NCBI GenBank assembly: GCA_000372225.1
Contig: AQTY01000016.1
Coordinates: 1-44,854, forward strand
Source of the DNA: Candidatus Nitromaritima sp. SCGC AAA288-L16
GTDB lineage: Bacteria; Nitrospinota; Nitrospinia; Nitrospinales; VA-1
Direction: 5' to 3'
DNA length: 44,854 bases
Under the pieces are notes generated by a model. It was not told the origin of the DNA and did not search any database. It saw nothing but the letters and a program-made list of their open reading frames with translations. Shown here piece after piece: positions 33,460 through 41,840 of this stretch. A program made the position numbers and the translations under genes. Position 1 is the stretch's first letter. Each line of letters starts with the position of its first letter.

Positions 33460-35949
33460 ATGTCTGAAGAAAACAATATTAATATAACGATTAACGACCA
33501 GCCATTAAGTGTTCCTAAGGGCACTCTAGTGGTTGAAGCTGCAAAACAGATTGGGATAGAGATTCCGGTATTTTGTTATCACGAAAAGCTGGGTCCATTT
33601 GGCTGCTGTCGTATGTGTCTTGTCGAAATAGAGAAAATGCCTAAACTCACCACGGCCTGCACTCAGACCGTGATGCCAGATATGGTGGTGAAAACAGAAA
33701 GCCCAAAGGTTGTAAAAGCACAACAGGGTGTTTTGGAGTTTACTTTACTTAATCACCCCCTGGATTGTCCGGTTTGTGATAAAGGCGGAGAGTGTCCTCT
33801 GCAAAATAATACTTTTAAATATGGTCCTGGTGATACGCGTATGGAATTTGAACGTGCTAATCGTGATAAGGCAACGCCGCTCAGCCCAGTTATTACTATT
33901 GACCGAGAGCGTTGTATCGCTTGTCAACGGTGTACAAGATACAGCGATATTATTGAACAAGAGAGTGCATTAGTCATGCTTAATCGTGGTTTTAATAACG
34001 AAGTAGGCACTTTTAATAACGAACCTTATGCTACGAAGTATTCTGGTAATGTCATTGATATCTGTCCAGTAGGGGCGTTGACTAACACACAATTTCGTTT
34101 TAAGGCCCGTACCTGGGATTTGGATAATGCTGCAACACTATGTGCTCACTGTGGGTGCAATTGTAATATGACTCTTGGTTCACGTACGAATAAGTTTATG
34201 CGCATTGAAACCCGTCCTAATGACTTGGTCGATGACGGGTGGATTTGTGATAAGGCCCGCTTCGGGTATGGCTTTATTGAAAGTGATAATCGAATAGTTG
34301 AAGCAACGATCTTGGTTGATGGTGAACAAAAAGTAGCCAACACCCTCGAAACAGCAACGCAGACCGCTGAGTTTTTGAAAAAAATAGTTGATGAACATGG
34401 TCCTGAAAGTATTGGTTTTATCGGATCTCCTTTTGGTACCAATGAAGAACTGTATCTTTACCATAAGTTGTTTCGTTTCACTCTTGGAACTAATAACCTC
34501 GACCATAAAAACTATTTAGATACCCCAGGATTACCAGTTGATCATTACGATTTTTTGAATATTGAAACCGCAAACCTGGTTTTACTTATTGGGAGTGATC
34601 CAGCTGAAGAACTGCCGATTCTTGATCTTCGTATAAAAAAAGCTGTTACACGAAAGGGGGTTAAGCTTGCGATTTTGAATGACCAGGGAACTGAACTAGA
34701 TAAGATTGCCGATTTATCATTAAAGTATGATGTGGGTTCGGATGGGATTGCCTTAGCGGCTTTAGCCAATAGCCTTTCTTCAGAGTTAGACATTCCTATG
34801 GTTCAAGGAAACTCTAATGACGAATCGCCAACAGGCATTGCTGTAGATCAGATGAAGAAAATGTCAGAACTTGTTCGTACAGCAATGAAAGTTTGTGTTG
34901 TTTACAATCCAGCTTCGTTTACAGGAAGTTCGATTTTTATGCTCAAACACTTACTTGGTGTAATAAACAAGATTCCAACTATGGAGTGTGGGGCGATACC
35001 AGCAGCACCTTTTACCAATTCAGTAGGAGCAATGGATATGGGAATTCTTCCGGATTACTATCCAGGAGGAATTTCTAGTTCTGACTCAGATAAGGTTCAG
35101 CAGATTTGGGGTGATAGTGCTTTCCTTGATACTAAGGGATTTTCAGCTCTTGAGATGATAGATAAAGCCGAGTCAGGAGAACTTAAAGCGCTTCTTATAT
35201 ACAGGAGTGATCCCCTCGTGGATTTCCCTGATGGTAAACGGGTTGAAGCAGCCCTTAAAAACCTGCCCCTGCTTGTGGTCCACGATATGATGAAAACTGA
35301 AACTTCCGCTCTGGCGGATATCGTCTTGCCCTCTAATGGGCCAGGTTATGATGAAGGGACAACAACAAACATAGGTGGACGTGTTCAGTATAGGAAGCGT
35401 GGACTGAATACTAATAATTCGCCTGACTGGAAAATAATTTCAAAAATGATTAATAGTCTGAGCGAAAAACCAATTGAGTACCTCACCTCCTTTAGTGTGA
35501 CGGAAGAGCTTTCCCAAACGGTTCCTGGTTATAATGAAATTAGTAAAAAATCAATTAAGAAAGAAGGTAAAACTCGTGAAAAAATCGAGTATACAAACGG
35601 ATCGATACCAGAGATACAAAAGATAGATTCTTCCGGGAAGGGATTGAAATTACGGGTTGCGACGCAATTATTTACTGAGGATAAGGTTCTTGATGCCTCT
35701 TCACCGCTTGCACACCACTTTTTGCCATCCACTTTATATTTGCATGAAAGTGATGCTTTGAAATTGGATCTTTCTAATGGGGATCAGGCAGTTCTTACAG
35801 CGAATGGGGTTGATGTGGGGGCCACCGTTGAGGTGTCGGATCGATGTAACCCCGGCGCAGTTGTTGTCCCAAGAGTATCAGACGATCAGGGATTATTAAG
35901 GTTAGCTCGTAGTGGTTTCGTGAGCTGGGTTGAAGTGAAGAGAGGGTAA
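33460..35949 (+). CDS. nuoG: NADH-quinone oxidoreductase subunit G
   Basis: Large iron-sulfur subunit of the NADH module, 829 residues. The N-terminal part holds the [2Fe-2S] cluster N1b (CYHEKLGPFGCCRMC and a later Cys), the His-ligated cluster N5 (HPLDCPVCDKGGEC), and N4 (CIACQRC with CPVGAL). The extra cluster N7 seen only in some bacteria is probably present: CAHCGCNC and GWICDKARFGY. The C-terminal half is a molybdopterin-oxidoreductase-like domain (GSDPAEELPILDLRIKKA) without a catalytic metal site. It ends 92 bases before nuoH, the largest internal gap of the operon except that before nuoJ. Confidence 0.95.
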   Translation: MSEENNINITINDQPLSVPKGTLVVEAAKQIGIEIPVFCYHEKLGPFGCCRMCLVEIEKMPKLTTACTQTVMPDMVVKTESPKVVKAQQGVLEFTLLNHPLDCPVCDKGGECPLQNNTFKYGPGDTRMEFERANRDKATPLSPVITIDRERCIACQRCTRYSDIIEQESALVMLNRGFNNEVGTFNNEPYATKYSGNVIDICPVGALTNTQFRFKARTWDLDNAATLCAHCGCNCNMTLGSRTNKFMRIETRPNDLVDDGWICDKARFGYGFIESDNRIVEATILVDGEQKVANTLETATQTAEFLKKIVDEHGPESIGFIGSPFGTNEELYLYHKLFRFTLGTNNLDHKNYLDTPGLPVDHYDFLNIETANLVLLIGSDPAEELPILDLRIKKAVTRKGVKLAILNDQGTELDKIADLSLKYDVGSDGIALAALANSLSSELDIPMVQGNSNDESPTGIAVDQMKKMSELVRTAMKVCVVYNPASFTGSSIFMLKHLLGVINKIPTMECGAIPAAPFTNSVGAMDMGILPDYYPGGISSSDSDKVQQIWGDSAFLDTKGFSALEMIDKAESGELKALLIYRSDPLVDFPDGKRVEAALKNLPLLVVHDMMKTETSALADIVLPSNGPGYDEGTTTNIGGRVQYRKRGLNTNNSPDWKIISKMINSLSEKPIEYLTSFSVTEELSQTVPGYNEISKKSIKKEGKTREKIEYTNGSIPEIQKIDSSGKGLKLRVATQLFTEDKVLDASSPLAHHFLPSTLYLHESDALKLDLSNGDQAVLTANGVDVGATVEVSDRCNPGAVVVPRVSDDQGLLRLARSGFVSWVEVKRG

Positions 35950-35989
35950 AGCTAAGCAACGAAGTCACCCCTTGACTTTAAATAGCAAG

Positions 35990-36009
35990 GTTGAAAATAA
36001 TTTTTCAAC
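35990..36009 (+). repeat. Perfect 8-bp stem-loop between nuoG and nuoH
   Basis: GTTGAAAA and TTTTCAAC pair perfectly around the loop TAAT. The stem is AT-rich, so it is weak, and no run of T follows it; it is not a standard terminator. It lies in the 92-base gap where the hydrophilic module genes end and the membrane module begins, and could be an mRNA processing or stabilising site. Confidence 0.35.
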
Positions 36010-36041
36010 TACTAACGTTAACAGGTGTTTAAAAACTGATT

Positions 36042-37055
36042 ATGATCGATGATGTTATAGACTTTTTTGAGCCTTATACTTATCTAATCATAGGTAGCGT
36101 TAAGGCCTTTGTGATTGCGGGTGCTTTGCTAGGAATTGTACCCGCCCTAGTTTGGCTTGAACGCCGTTTGATGGGTCGGTTTCAGGTGCGACTTGGTCCA
36201 AATCGAGTCGGGCCATTCGGTTTAGGGCAGCCTATTTCAGATTCAATTAAACTTTTGTTCAAGGAATCGATTATACAAAGCTCAGCTGATAAGTTTCTTT
36301 TTCATTTGGCTCCAGCTATTGTTGTGTTTACGGCGATTGTTACTTTTGCAGTGATTCCATTTGGTGAACCAGTAAAGGTTTTTGGTCAGGAAATTGGGTT
36401 GTGGGTGGCAAACGTTAATATTGGATTGTTATTTGTGTTTGCAATCTCTGGGATGGGTGTCTATGGGATGGTTCTTGCTGGGCTTTCTTCCAATAATAAA
36501 TACTCTCTGATGGGGGGATTGCGATCCTCGGCCCAAATGATTAGTTATGAACTCACATTGGGTTTAGCCGCTTTGAGTATTGTTGTTCTAACGGGATCAC
36601 TGAGTTTGATTGATATGGTTAATAGCCAAGATTCTTATCCAAATATTTTGATTCAACCTTTGGCCTTTTTATTGTTTTTTATTGCAGGGATTGCTGAAAC
36701 CAACCGAGCGCCATTTGACCTGCCAGAAGCAGAGCAGGAACTTGTTGCAGGTTTTCATACTGAATATACCGGTATGAAGTTTGCGATGTTTTTTATGGGC
36801 GAGTACATCAATATGGTGACTATGAGCGCACTAGTTACTCTTTTATTTTTGGGTGGATGGAATTCTTATGGAGTTCCAGCTTGGCCCATTGTAGCGTTTT
36901 CAGGGAAGGTGCTTTTTCTTCTTTGTGTTTTTATTTGGTTGCGATCAACATACCCACGTATACGTTATGATCGATTAATGACTTTTGGTTGGAAAGTTCT
37001 CGTCCCAATTTCTTTATTAAACCTTCTAGTTACAAGTGTGTTAGTGGTTTTGTGA
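36042..37055 (+). CDS. nuoH: NADH-quinone oxidoreductase subunit H
   Basis: Membrane subunit that lines the quinone channel and links it to the proton pumps. Eight or so helices; conserved stretches are LVWLERRLMGRFQVRLGPN, GPFGLGQPISDSIKLLFKE, AETNRAPFDLPEAEQELVAG, and FHTEYTGMKFAMFFMGEYIN. Several of the acidic residues in the cytoplasmic loops implicated in coupling are present. 337 residues, usual length. It starts with ATG and ends 15 bases before the chosen nuoI start. Confidence 0.97.
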   Translation: MIDDVIDFFEPYTYLIIGSVKAFVIAGALLGIVPALVWLERRLMGRFQVRLGPNRVGPFGLGQPISDSIKLLFKESIIQSSADKFLFHLAPAIVVFTAIVTFAVIPFGEPVKVFGQEIGLWVANVNIGLLFVFAISGMGVYGMVLAGLSSNNKYSLMGGLRSSAQMISYELTLGLAALSIVVLTGSLSLIDMVNSQDSYPNILIQPLAFLLFFIAGIAETNRAPFDLPEAEQELVAGFHTEYTGMKFAMFFMGEYINMVTMSALVTLLFLGGWNSYGVPAWPIVAFSGKVLFLLCVFIWLRSTYPRIRYDRLMTFGWKVLVPISLLNLLVTSVLVVL

Positions 37056-37069
37056 TAAAGGTGACAGAT

Positions 37070-37558
37070 ATGATTGTAAAAACTTTTGATGGCGTTAAAA
37101 ATTTATTGATAGGACTTGGAGTAACATTCAAGAACCTGTTTTCCAAACCGGTTACATTTTCTTATCCGGAAGTAAAGAGGATTATGCCAGAACGTTTTCG
37201 TGGTCGCCATTTCTTAAACCGTGATGAAAATGGTTTAGAAAAGTGTATTGGTTGCAGTCTTTGTTCGATCAACTGTCCGGTGGATTGTATCCATGTTGTT
37301 TCGGCTGAAAATGATCCGGATCACCCCGTTTCTCTGGGTGAGCGCTATGCAGAGATTTATGAAATCAACCTACTTAGATGTATTTATTGTGGATATTGCG
37401 AGGAGGCGTGTCCAGTGGATGCCGTTGTGTTGCGTGAGCATTATGAACTGGCCGATTATGATCGGGATACATACATCGCTACTAAGAGCGACTTGCTGGT
37501 TTACCCAGAACCGAATGAATTTAAAGTAAATATCCTGGGTAACACAACACGCGTTTGA
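37070..37558 (+). CDS. nuoI: NADH-quinone oxidoreductase subunit I
   Basis: Subunit with two [4Fe-4S] clusters (N6a and N6b) in the electron wire to N2. The ligand motifs CIGCSLCSINCPVDC and CIYCGYCEEACPVDA are intact. The ATG at 37070 follows AAAGGTGA at a suitable distance and gives 162 residues; the open frame extends back into nuoH to 36989, but that part has no NuoI character. A 93-base gap precedes nuoJ. Confidence 0.95.
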   Translation: MIVKTFDGVKNLLIGLGVTFKNLFSKPVTFSYPEVKRIMPERFRGRHFLNRDENGLEKCIGCSLCSINCPVDCIHVVSAENDPDHPVSLGERYAEIYEINLLRCIYCGYCEEACPVDAVVLREHYELADYDRDTYIATKSDLLVYPEPNEFKVNILGNTTRV

Positions 37559-37651
37559 CAGAACTGTGATTTTTGGAAACGTTTAGCCTTAGGGTATTTC
37601 TTAGCTTTTTGAAGCACTGAATATTTAAATTACTTAAATCAAGGGGGGGCT

Positions 37652-38206
37652 TTGTTCGAATTCGATTTATTCGAGCTAACTAGGGCAACTGTCACAACGC
37701 TGGTTGGATTGACCGCGGTACTTGCGAGCCTTGGCGTGATTCTTTGTTCGTCTCCGATTTACTGCGCTTTGTATTTAATCGGTCATATGATTTGTCTCGC
37801 TCTATTATTTCTCCTCTATAACGCAGAGTTTATTGCGGCAGTTCAAATAATTGTATATGCCGGAGCGGTAATGATTTTATTTCTATTCATCATAGCTCTT
37901 CTTGGTGGAAAAAAGGAAATACAAGAACCATCAACCGAACGTTCCCTGGCGATTGCTTTTGTGGCGACCATGCTTGGTGAATTATTTTTATCTGCGACGG
38001 TAGGGCCTACCAGACCTATTGAGGGGACATTTGATGTTCAGACAGTTGCTGAGGTTGGGGGTAGTGCCAAGGCAATCGGGCTAGAATTGTTTTCACGTCA
38101 TGTGGTTGCATTTGAACTTGCATCCGTCTTACTCCTGGTTGCGGCAGTCGGAATTATTTGTCTTTCAAAATTTTCCTATGTCCCTGTTCGCAGGAGAATG
38201 AAATAA
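37652..38206 (+). CDS. nuoJ: NADH-quinone oxidoreductase subunit J
   Basis: Membrane subunit J, five helices in 184 residues. The TM3 region LLYNAEFIAAVQIIVYAGAVMILFLFIIALLG is strongly typical; only parts are quoted here: EFIAAVQIIVYAGAVMILF. It starts with TTG at 37652, a few bases after a strong AAGGGGGG ribosome site, and there is no ATG nearby that would keep the first helix whole. The stop lies two bases before nuoK. Confidence 0.94.
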   Translation: MFEFDLFELTRATVTTLVGLTAVLASLGVILCSSPIYCALYLIGHMICLALLFLLYNAEFIAAVQIIVYAGAVMILFLFIIALLGGKKEIQEPSTERSLAIAFVATMLGELFLSATVGPTRPIEGTFDVQTVAEVGGSAKAIGLELFSRHVVAFELASVLLLVAAVGIICLSKFSYVPVRRRMK

Positions 38207-38208
38207 CG

Positions 38209-38508
38209 ATGGGACATCAATTTGTTCTCCTCATAAGTGCTAGCATATTTTGCGTGGGGGCGACTGGCTTTCTTATCCGCAAAAATCCCTTGATCATGTT
38301 TATGTCTGTGGAACTAATGCTCAACTCTGTAAATTTTCTCCTAATAGGGTATTCAAGTTTTCAAAAATCTATGGATGGGCAAATTTTTGCATTGATGGTC
38401 ATGACGGTGGCTGCGGCTGAGGTAGTAGTTGGACTTGCCATCATTCTTACGATTTTTAGAACCCGGCATGATATGGATGTAGATCACATCAATACTTTAA
38501 AAGGATAA
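38209..38508 (+). CDS. nuoK: NADH-quinone oxidoreductase subunit K
   Basis: Small membrane subunit K (99 residues, MrpC-like), three helices. Both membrane glutamates important for proton translocation are seen: one in FMSVELMLNSVNFLL and one in TVAAAEVVVGLAIIL. The ATG at 38209 lies two bases after the nuoJ stop and follows AGGAGAATG; the longer frame from 38158 is only overlap with nuoJ. Confidence 0.96.
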   Translation: MGHQFVLLISASIFCVGATGFLIRKNPLIMFMSVELMLNSVNFLLIGYSSFQKSMDGQIFALMVMTVAAAEVVVGLAIILTIFRTRHDMDVDHINTLKG

Positions 38509-38513
38509 GGCAC

Positions 38514-38904
38514 TTGTTTTCTTATTGCTGGTTTATATTAATTTTTCCTCTGGTAGGCTTCGTTCTTCTAAGTTGGTTTGGGAATGGTATGTCACGCAAA
38601 ACCGCAGGCCTACTTGGTTGTGGTTCGGTTGGGGTTTCTTTTCTGATTACCTTGGGTGTGCTAGTTGGATTTTTATTGGGTGGAGAAAATGAAAAGGGAG
38701 GAACCTCCACTCTATACAACTGGGTGACTGCCGGTTCCTTTTCCCTCAATATGTCTATCCTAGTTGATCCGTTGTCAGTTTTCATGCTCCTCATCATTAC
38801 AGGTGTTGGGTTTGTCATTCATGTTTATTCAATTGGCTATATGGAAAAAGACCCTGAGTTCAGTCGTTTTTTTTCTTATATGAATTTCTTTATTTTTTCA
38901 ATGT
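38514..38904 (+). pseudogene. nuoL: NADH-quinone oxidoreductase subunit L, N-terminal part (cut at junction)
   Basis: First 130 codons of nuoL. It starts with TTG at 38514, five bases after the nuoK stop and behind AAGGATAAGG. The protein shows the first helices and the characteristic ILVDPLSVFMLLIITGVGF and VYSIGYMEKDPEFSRFFSYMN. NuoL character stops at NFFIFSM (ending 38903). The 35 residues that follow in frame, up to the stop at 39008, are an out-of-frame reading of tgt and not NuoL. The missing remainder of the protein is at 43383-44854 on the other strand, and the two parts fit together exactly. Treat as one intact gene that has been split by an inversion or assembly error, not as a decayed gene. 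Confidence 0.93.
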
Positions 38905-38905
38905 G
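38904..38905. other. Inversion junction between nuoL and tgt
   Basis: Sequence switches here from nuoL to the interior of tgt with no linker. Up to 38903 the NuoL frame is perfect; from 38905 the Tgt frame reads GSGIILGNTYHLYLRPG, well inside that protein. The uncertainty of the breakpoint is a few bases. The other end of the rearranged piece is the last base of the window. No inverted repeat, insertion sequence or recombinase gene is visible at either side. Confidence 0.9.
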
Positions 38906-39819
38906 GCTCAGGTATTATTCTTGGAAATACTTACCATCTATACTTACGACCGGGGCACTCAGTTATCAAATCTCTTGGTGGGCTCCACCGATTTATGAAC
39001 TGGGATAAACCTATCCTTACCGATAGTGGAGGGTTTCAAGTTTTCAGTCTCAACACGCTCGCCAAGGTTACCGAGGAAGGCGTAACCTTCAAATCCCACA
39101 TCGACGGATCAACTCATTTTTTTTCTCCTGAACTTTCTATGGAGATCCAGGAAGCGCTCGGGTCAGATATTGCCATGACTCTCGATGAACCGACCCCCTA
39201 CCCTTCTGATTACACCACCACAGAAAAATCTTTAAAATTATCCTCGCGTTGGGCTGTACGCTGCAAAACGGCACACCAGTTAGAAAATCAATCTCTTTTC
39301 GGAATTGTTCAAGGAGGAATGTATAAAGATCTTCGGACCCAAAGCATTAAAGAAATCACCGAAATTGATTTCTCCGGTTACGCTATTGGAGGTTTGAGCG
39401 TAGGAGAAGAGAAAAATATCATGTACGACATTGCTGCTCACACAGCAGAATATTTACCTAAGAACAAACCTCGATATCTTATGGGGGTAGGCACACCTGA
39501 AGACCTAAGGCACTGCAGCGGTATGGGAGTCGACATGTTTGACTGCGTAATGCCGAGTAGAAATGCAAGAAACGGCTCCCTTTTTACTAGCCAGGGGAAA
39601 ATCAATATCCGCAATCTTCAATACAAAACAGACGACAGCCCACTAGACCCGGAATGCGATTGCTACACCTGTGAAAATTATTCACGCGCCTACTTGAGAC
39701 ATTTATTCATCGCTGATGAAATTTTTGTAATGAGACTCAACACCCTTCACAATATTAATTTTTACCAAAAACGAATGCAGGCTATCCGCAAAGCCATATT
39801 GGAAGACAAACCGTTTTAA
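38905..39819 (+). pseudogene. tgt: Queuine tRNA-ribosyltransferase Tgt, lacking ~50 N-terminal codons
   Basis: tRNA-guanine transglycosylase exchanges the wobble guanine of GUN-anticodon tRNAs for preQ1 on the way to queuosine. The visible frame begins in the second beta/alpha unit (IILGNTYHLYLRPG) at the junction. It contains the substrate-site DSGGFQVFSL, the stretch LFGIVQGGMYKDLR, GYAIGGLSVGEE, the catalytic aspartate in VDMFDCVMPSRNARNG, and the zinc ligands CDCYTC plus the histidine in LNTLHN. Only the N-terminus is missing; compared with E. coli Tgt as I recall it, about 50 residues. The ATG at 38995 is internal and not the true start. All remaining catalytic elements are intact, so the gene is probably whole in the genome. 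Confidence 0.93.
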
Positions 39820-39826
39820 TAAAAAA

Positions 39827-40186
39827 TCAAACCTCTTCTTCCATAATTCCACGGATCTTAAATTCATTAATTAAATAACCCGATCGCTTTGGAATTGACG
39901 ACTCAATAACAGCCTTTAAAATTTGTATTTTCTCAGGGTTAAGAATCTCTAACATGCAATTAAATATTTTCTCTGGAAAATAAAGCGTAAGGTTAAGTTT
40001 AGCTTCTTGATATACAAACTTATATCCTGAGCGCATTGGATTATTTTTGATAGGAACATACTCAACATGCCCCTCTCGCATAAATGCCGCCATCGCATCC
40101 CACTCTGGTCCAACCTTTAATAGGTTTTGCCTTATATTAGAGAGAAGAATACTTTGCTCTGGTAGTTCGTAAGTATAGCTAGGCAT
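39827..40186 (-). CDS. Hypothetical protein, 119 residues
   Basis: A small soluble protein without signal peptide, membrane helix or recognised motif. It has a mixed beta/alpha profile, with VYQEAKLNLTLYFPEKIFNCML in the middle (quoted in part: LNLTLYFPEKIF), and a basic-acidic C-terminus ending EEEV. It lies 30 bases downstream of the methyltransferase gene on the same strand and ends 7 bases from the convergent end of tgt. Co-transcription with the methyltransferase is likely. Confidence 0.6.
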   Translation of the reverse strand: MPSYTYELPEQSILLSNIRQNLLKVGPEWDAMAAFMREGHVEYVPIKNNPMRSGYKFVYQEAKLNLTLYFPEKIFNCMLEILNPEKIQILKAVIESSIPKRSGYLINEFKIRGIMEEEV

Positions 40187-40216
40187 CTATTTAATTATCT
40201 TTGGTATTGAGTAACA

Positions 40217-41041
40217 TTAACTAATTCGCATAGCCCGAATTGCCAAAAATAATGGTACTTCTTTTCGAGCTCGATTTTCTCCGCGCGAACGCTTACCGGG
40301 TGCACTCTCTTTATTCGACATCCATTCTTCCAGAGAGTCTACACAAAGACCTGCTTTAAGTAATGCTGAAAAATAATTTTGCAACGGTCGATGATAGGTC
40401 ATAGTAAAATTAACCTTATCAATAAATGGAGGAGTCAGTATAGGAATTTTCATTTCATTGGCATAACGATCTACTCGCCTGTATTCTATCTTTTTCTCAT
40501 CGTCCCAACCCCAATGCGTTTGGCGAGGAATCCGAAAACAAGGGTGGGTTAAGACCATTACAAATTTCCCTTTTGGTTTGAGCCATCTTGCTACATTTTG
40601 AAATACAGGTTCTACTTTTTCCATATTTTGCACTGCAAGAAGACAAGCAATACCATCAAATTCTTGCCCATCAAGAAGTTTTCCATCACCCGCATTGCCT
40701 AAATGATATGTAATCGGTTTTACAGAATGAGAACGAGCCATTCGTAAAAGTTCTTCCGATGAATCTAGTCCTTCTGGCTTAATTTTTTTTTCCAAGAGAA
40801 AGCGAGAGAAGACCCCTTGTCCACATGCCAAATCAAGAACACGTCTCCCAGCCTTTAACTCAAGTAATTTTAAAACACCTGGCATCACTATGGTCTGATG
40901 GTAATCAGAACCACTCATACCAACTAGAGAGTCATACCAACGTGAAGCCTGATCCCATAAAGTTTGCTTCCTTTGACTAGATGTCCTTGAGTTTTTTATG
41001 GGCTTTCGTGTGTTTCGGCGAGGAATTATTTTTATTTTCAA
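40217..41041 (-). CDS. Class I SAM-dependent methyltransferase
   Basis: A 274-residue methyltransferase. The SAM-binding motif I is VLDLACGQGVFSRFLLEK; the acidic residue after strand 2 is in EGLDSSEELLRMA, and motif post-I continues with FDGIACLLAVQNM and KPKGKFVMVLTHPCFRIP. The HPCFRIPRQTHWGW stretch after strand 5 is distinctive of a UbiE/Methyltransf_11-type subgroup. An extended basic N-terminus (KIKIIPRRNTRKPIKNSR) could bind RNA or membrane, or an internal start may be used. The substrate is unknown. Confidence 0.85.
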   Translation of the reverse strand: MKIKIIPRRNTRKPIKNSRTSSQRKQTLWDQASRWYDSLVGMSGSDYHQTIVMPGVLKLLELKAGRRVLDLACGQGVFSRFLLEKKIKPEGLDSSEELLRMARSHSVKPITYHLGNAGDGKLLDGQEFDGIACLLAVQNMEKVEPVFQNVARWLKPKGKFVMVLTHPCFRIPRQTHWGWDDEKKIEYRRVDRYANEMKIPILTPPFIDKVNFTMTYHRPLQNYFSALLKAGLCVDSLEEWMSNKESAPGKRSRGENRARKEVPLFLAIRAMRIS

Positions 41042-41107
41042 AACCGCCCTCTATAAACATCATAAATAAATGTATTCATTAAAACACCTATCTCGCTAGA
41101 ATCTCTT

Positions 41108-41797
41108 TTAAATATTCACGGGGATCTGATTTTTAATAGAGACCGTATTTGCCGTTACGCTGCAATTATACGCGTATAACTCTACGCGAGCCAGATGAGC
41201 TTTATGCAACCATTCACCAAATAGCGGATCTATTTGATCGTTTGAGATAATGGACCGGGCGTCTGATCTTTGCGAAATAAATAGAACTGCTGCTCGATAA
41301 CCTTTCCTTCTTAGAGCTATAAGTTCTTTGAGGTGTTTGACACCTCGTTGAGTTGGGGCATCGGGAAACTTCCCCACACCTCCTTCTACCAAACTTACCG
41401 ACTTTACTTCCACAAAAGCTTTGACATCTAAAAACTCTAATTGAAAATCAAATCGACTTTCTCCACACTTAACCTCTCTATTAAAACTTTCAAAACCATT
41501 CAAACAACTTAGGCTTCCTTTAGCCAATTCATTCTCTACAACCTTGTTCGCAAATGCCGGGTATACTGAAACCCATATATCTCCATGATGAACTAAAACC
41601 AGACTGTAATCAGTTTTTCGTTTTGGGCCAGGATTGTAAGTGAGCCGAACCCTACGACCAGGAATCATGAGGCCAGGAAGCCTGCCTGGATCAGGAACAT
41701 GAGCTTTAATTTCTTGCCCATCTACCTCCACGCGCGCTAAATATCGATTTGGCCGTTCTAAAAAAATACCATCAACGACTCGATCGCCAAGTTTCAT
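41108..41797 (-). CDS. sfsA: SfsA family protein
   Basis: A 229-residue member of the SfsA family, first described as affecting maltose metabolism in E. coli and thought to bind DNA or have nuclease-like folding. Typical features are FLERPNRYLARV, HVPDPGRLPGLMIPGRRV, VYPAFANKVVENEL, RFDFQLEF, FVEVKSVSLVEGGVGKFPDAPTQRG with the acid/EVK core of a restriction-nuclease-like fold, and HLKELIALRRKGYRAAVLF. In the corrected order it starts 43 bases after the nuoM stop, in the position where nuoN would be expected. Confidence 0.95.
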   Translation of the reverse strand: MKLGDRVVDGIFLERPNRYLARVEVDGQEIKAHVPDPGRLPGLMIPGRRVRLTYNPGPKRKTDYSLVLVHHGDIWVSVYPAFANKVVENELAKGSLSCLNGFESFNREVKCGESRFDFQLEFLDVKAFVEVKSVSLVEGGVGKFPDAPTQRGVKHLKELIALRRKGYRAAVLFISQRSDARSIISNDQIDPLFGEWLHKAHLARVELYAYNCSVTANTVSIKNQIPVNI

Positions 41798-41840
41798 GCT
41801 GTATTAAAAAACAGAAGTGTTACGGAAAGTTTAATATTAT

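Noticed and set aside
38880..38930. Simple frameshift in nuoL
   Set aside because: No frame on the plus strand after 38904 resembles NuoL; the continuation is 6 kb away in reverse.
38904..39008. Altered C-terminus of a short NuoL isoform (35 residues after NFFIFSM)
   Set aside because: The same bases in another frame read as conserved Tgt sequence, and the real NuoL continuation is found on the minus strand at the window end.
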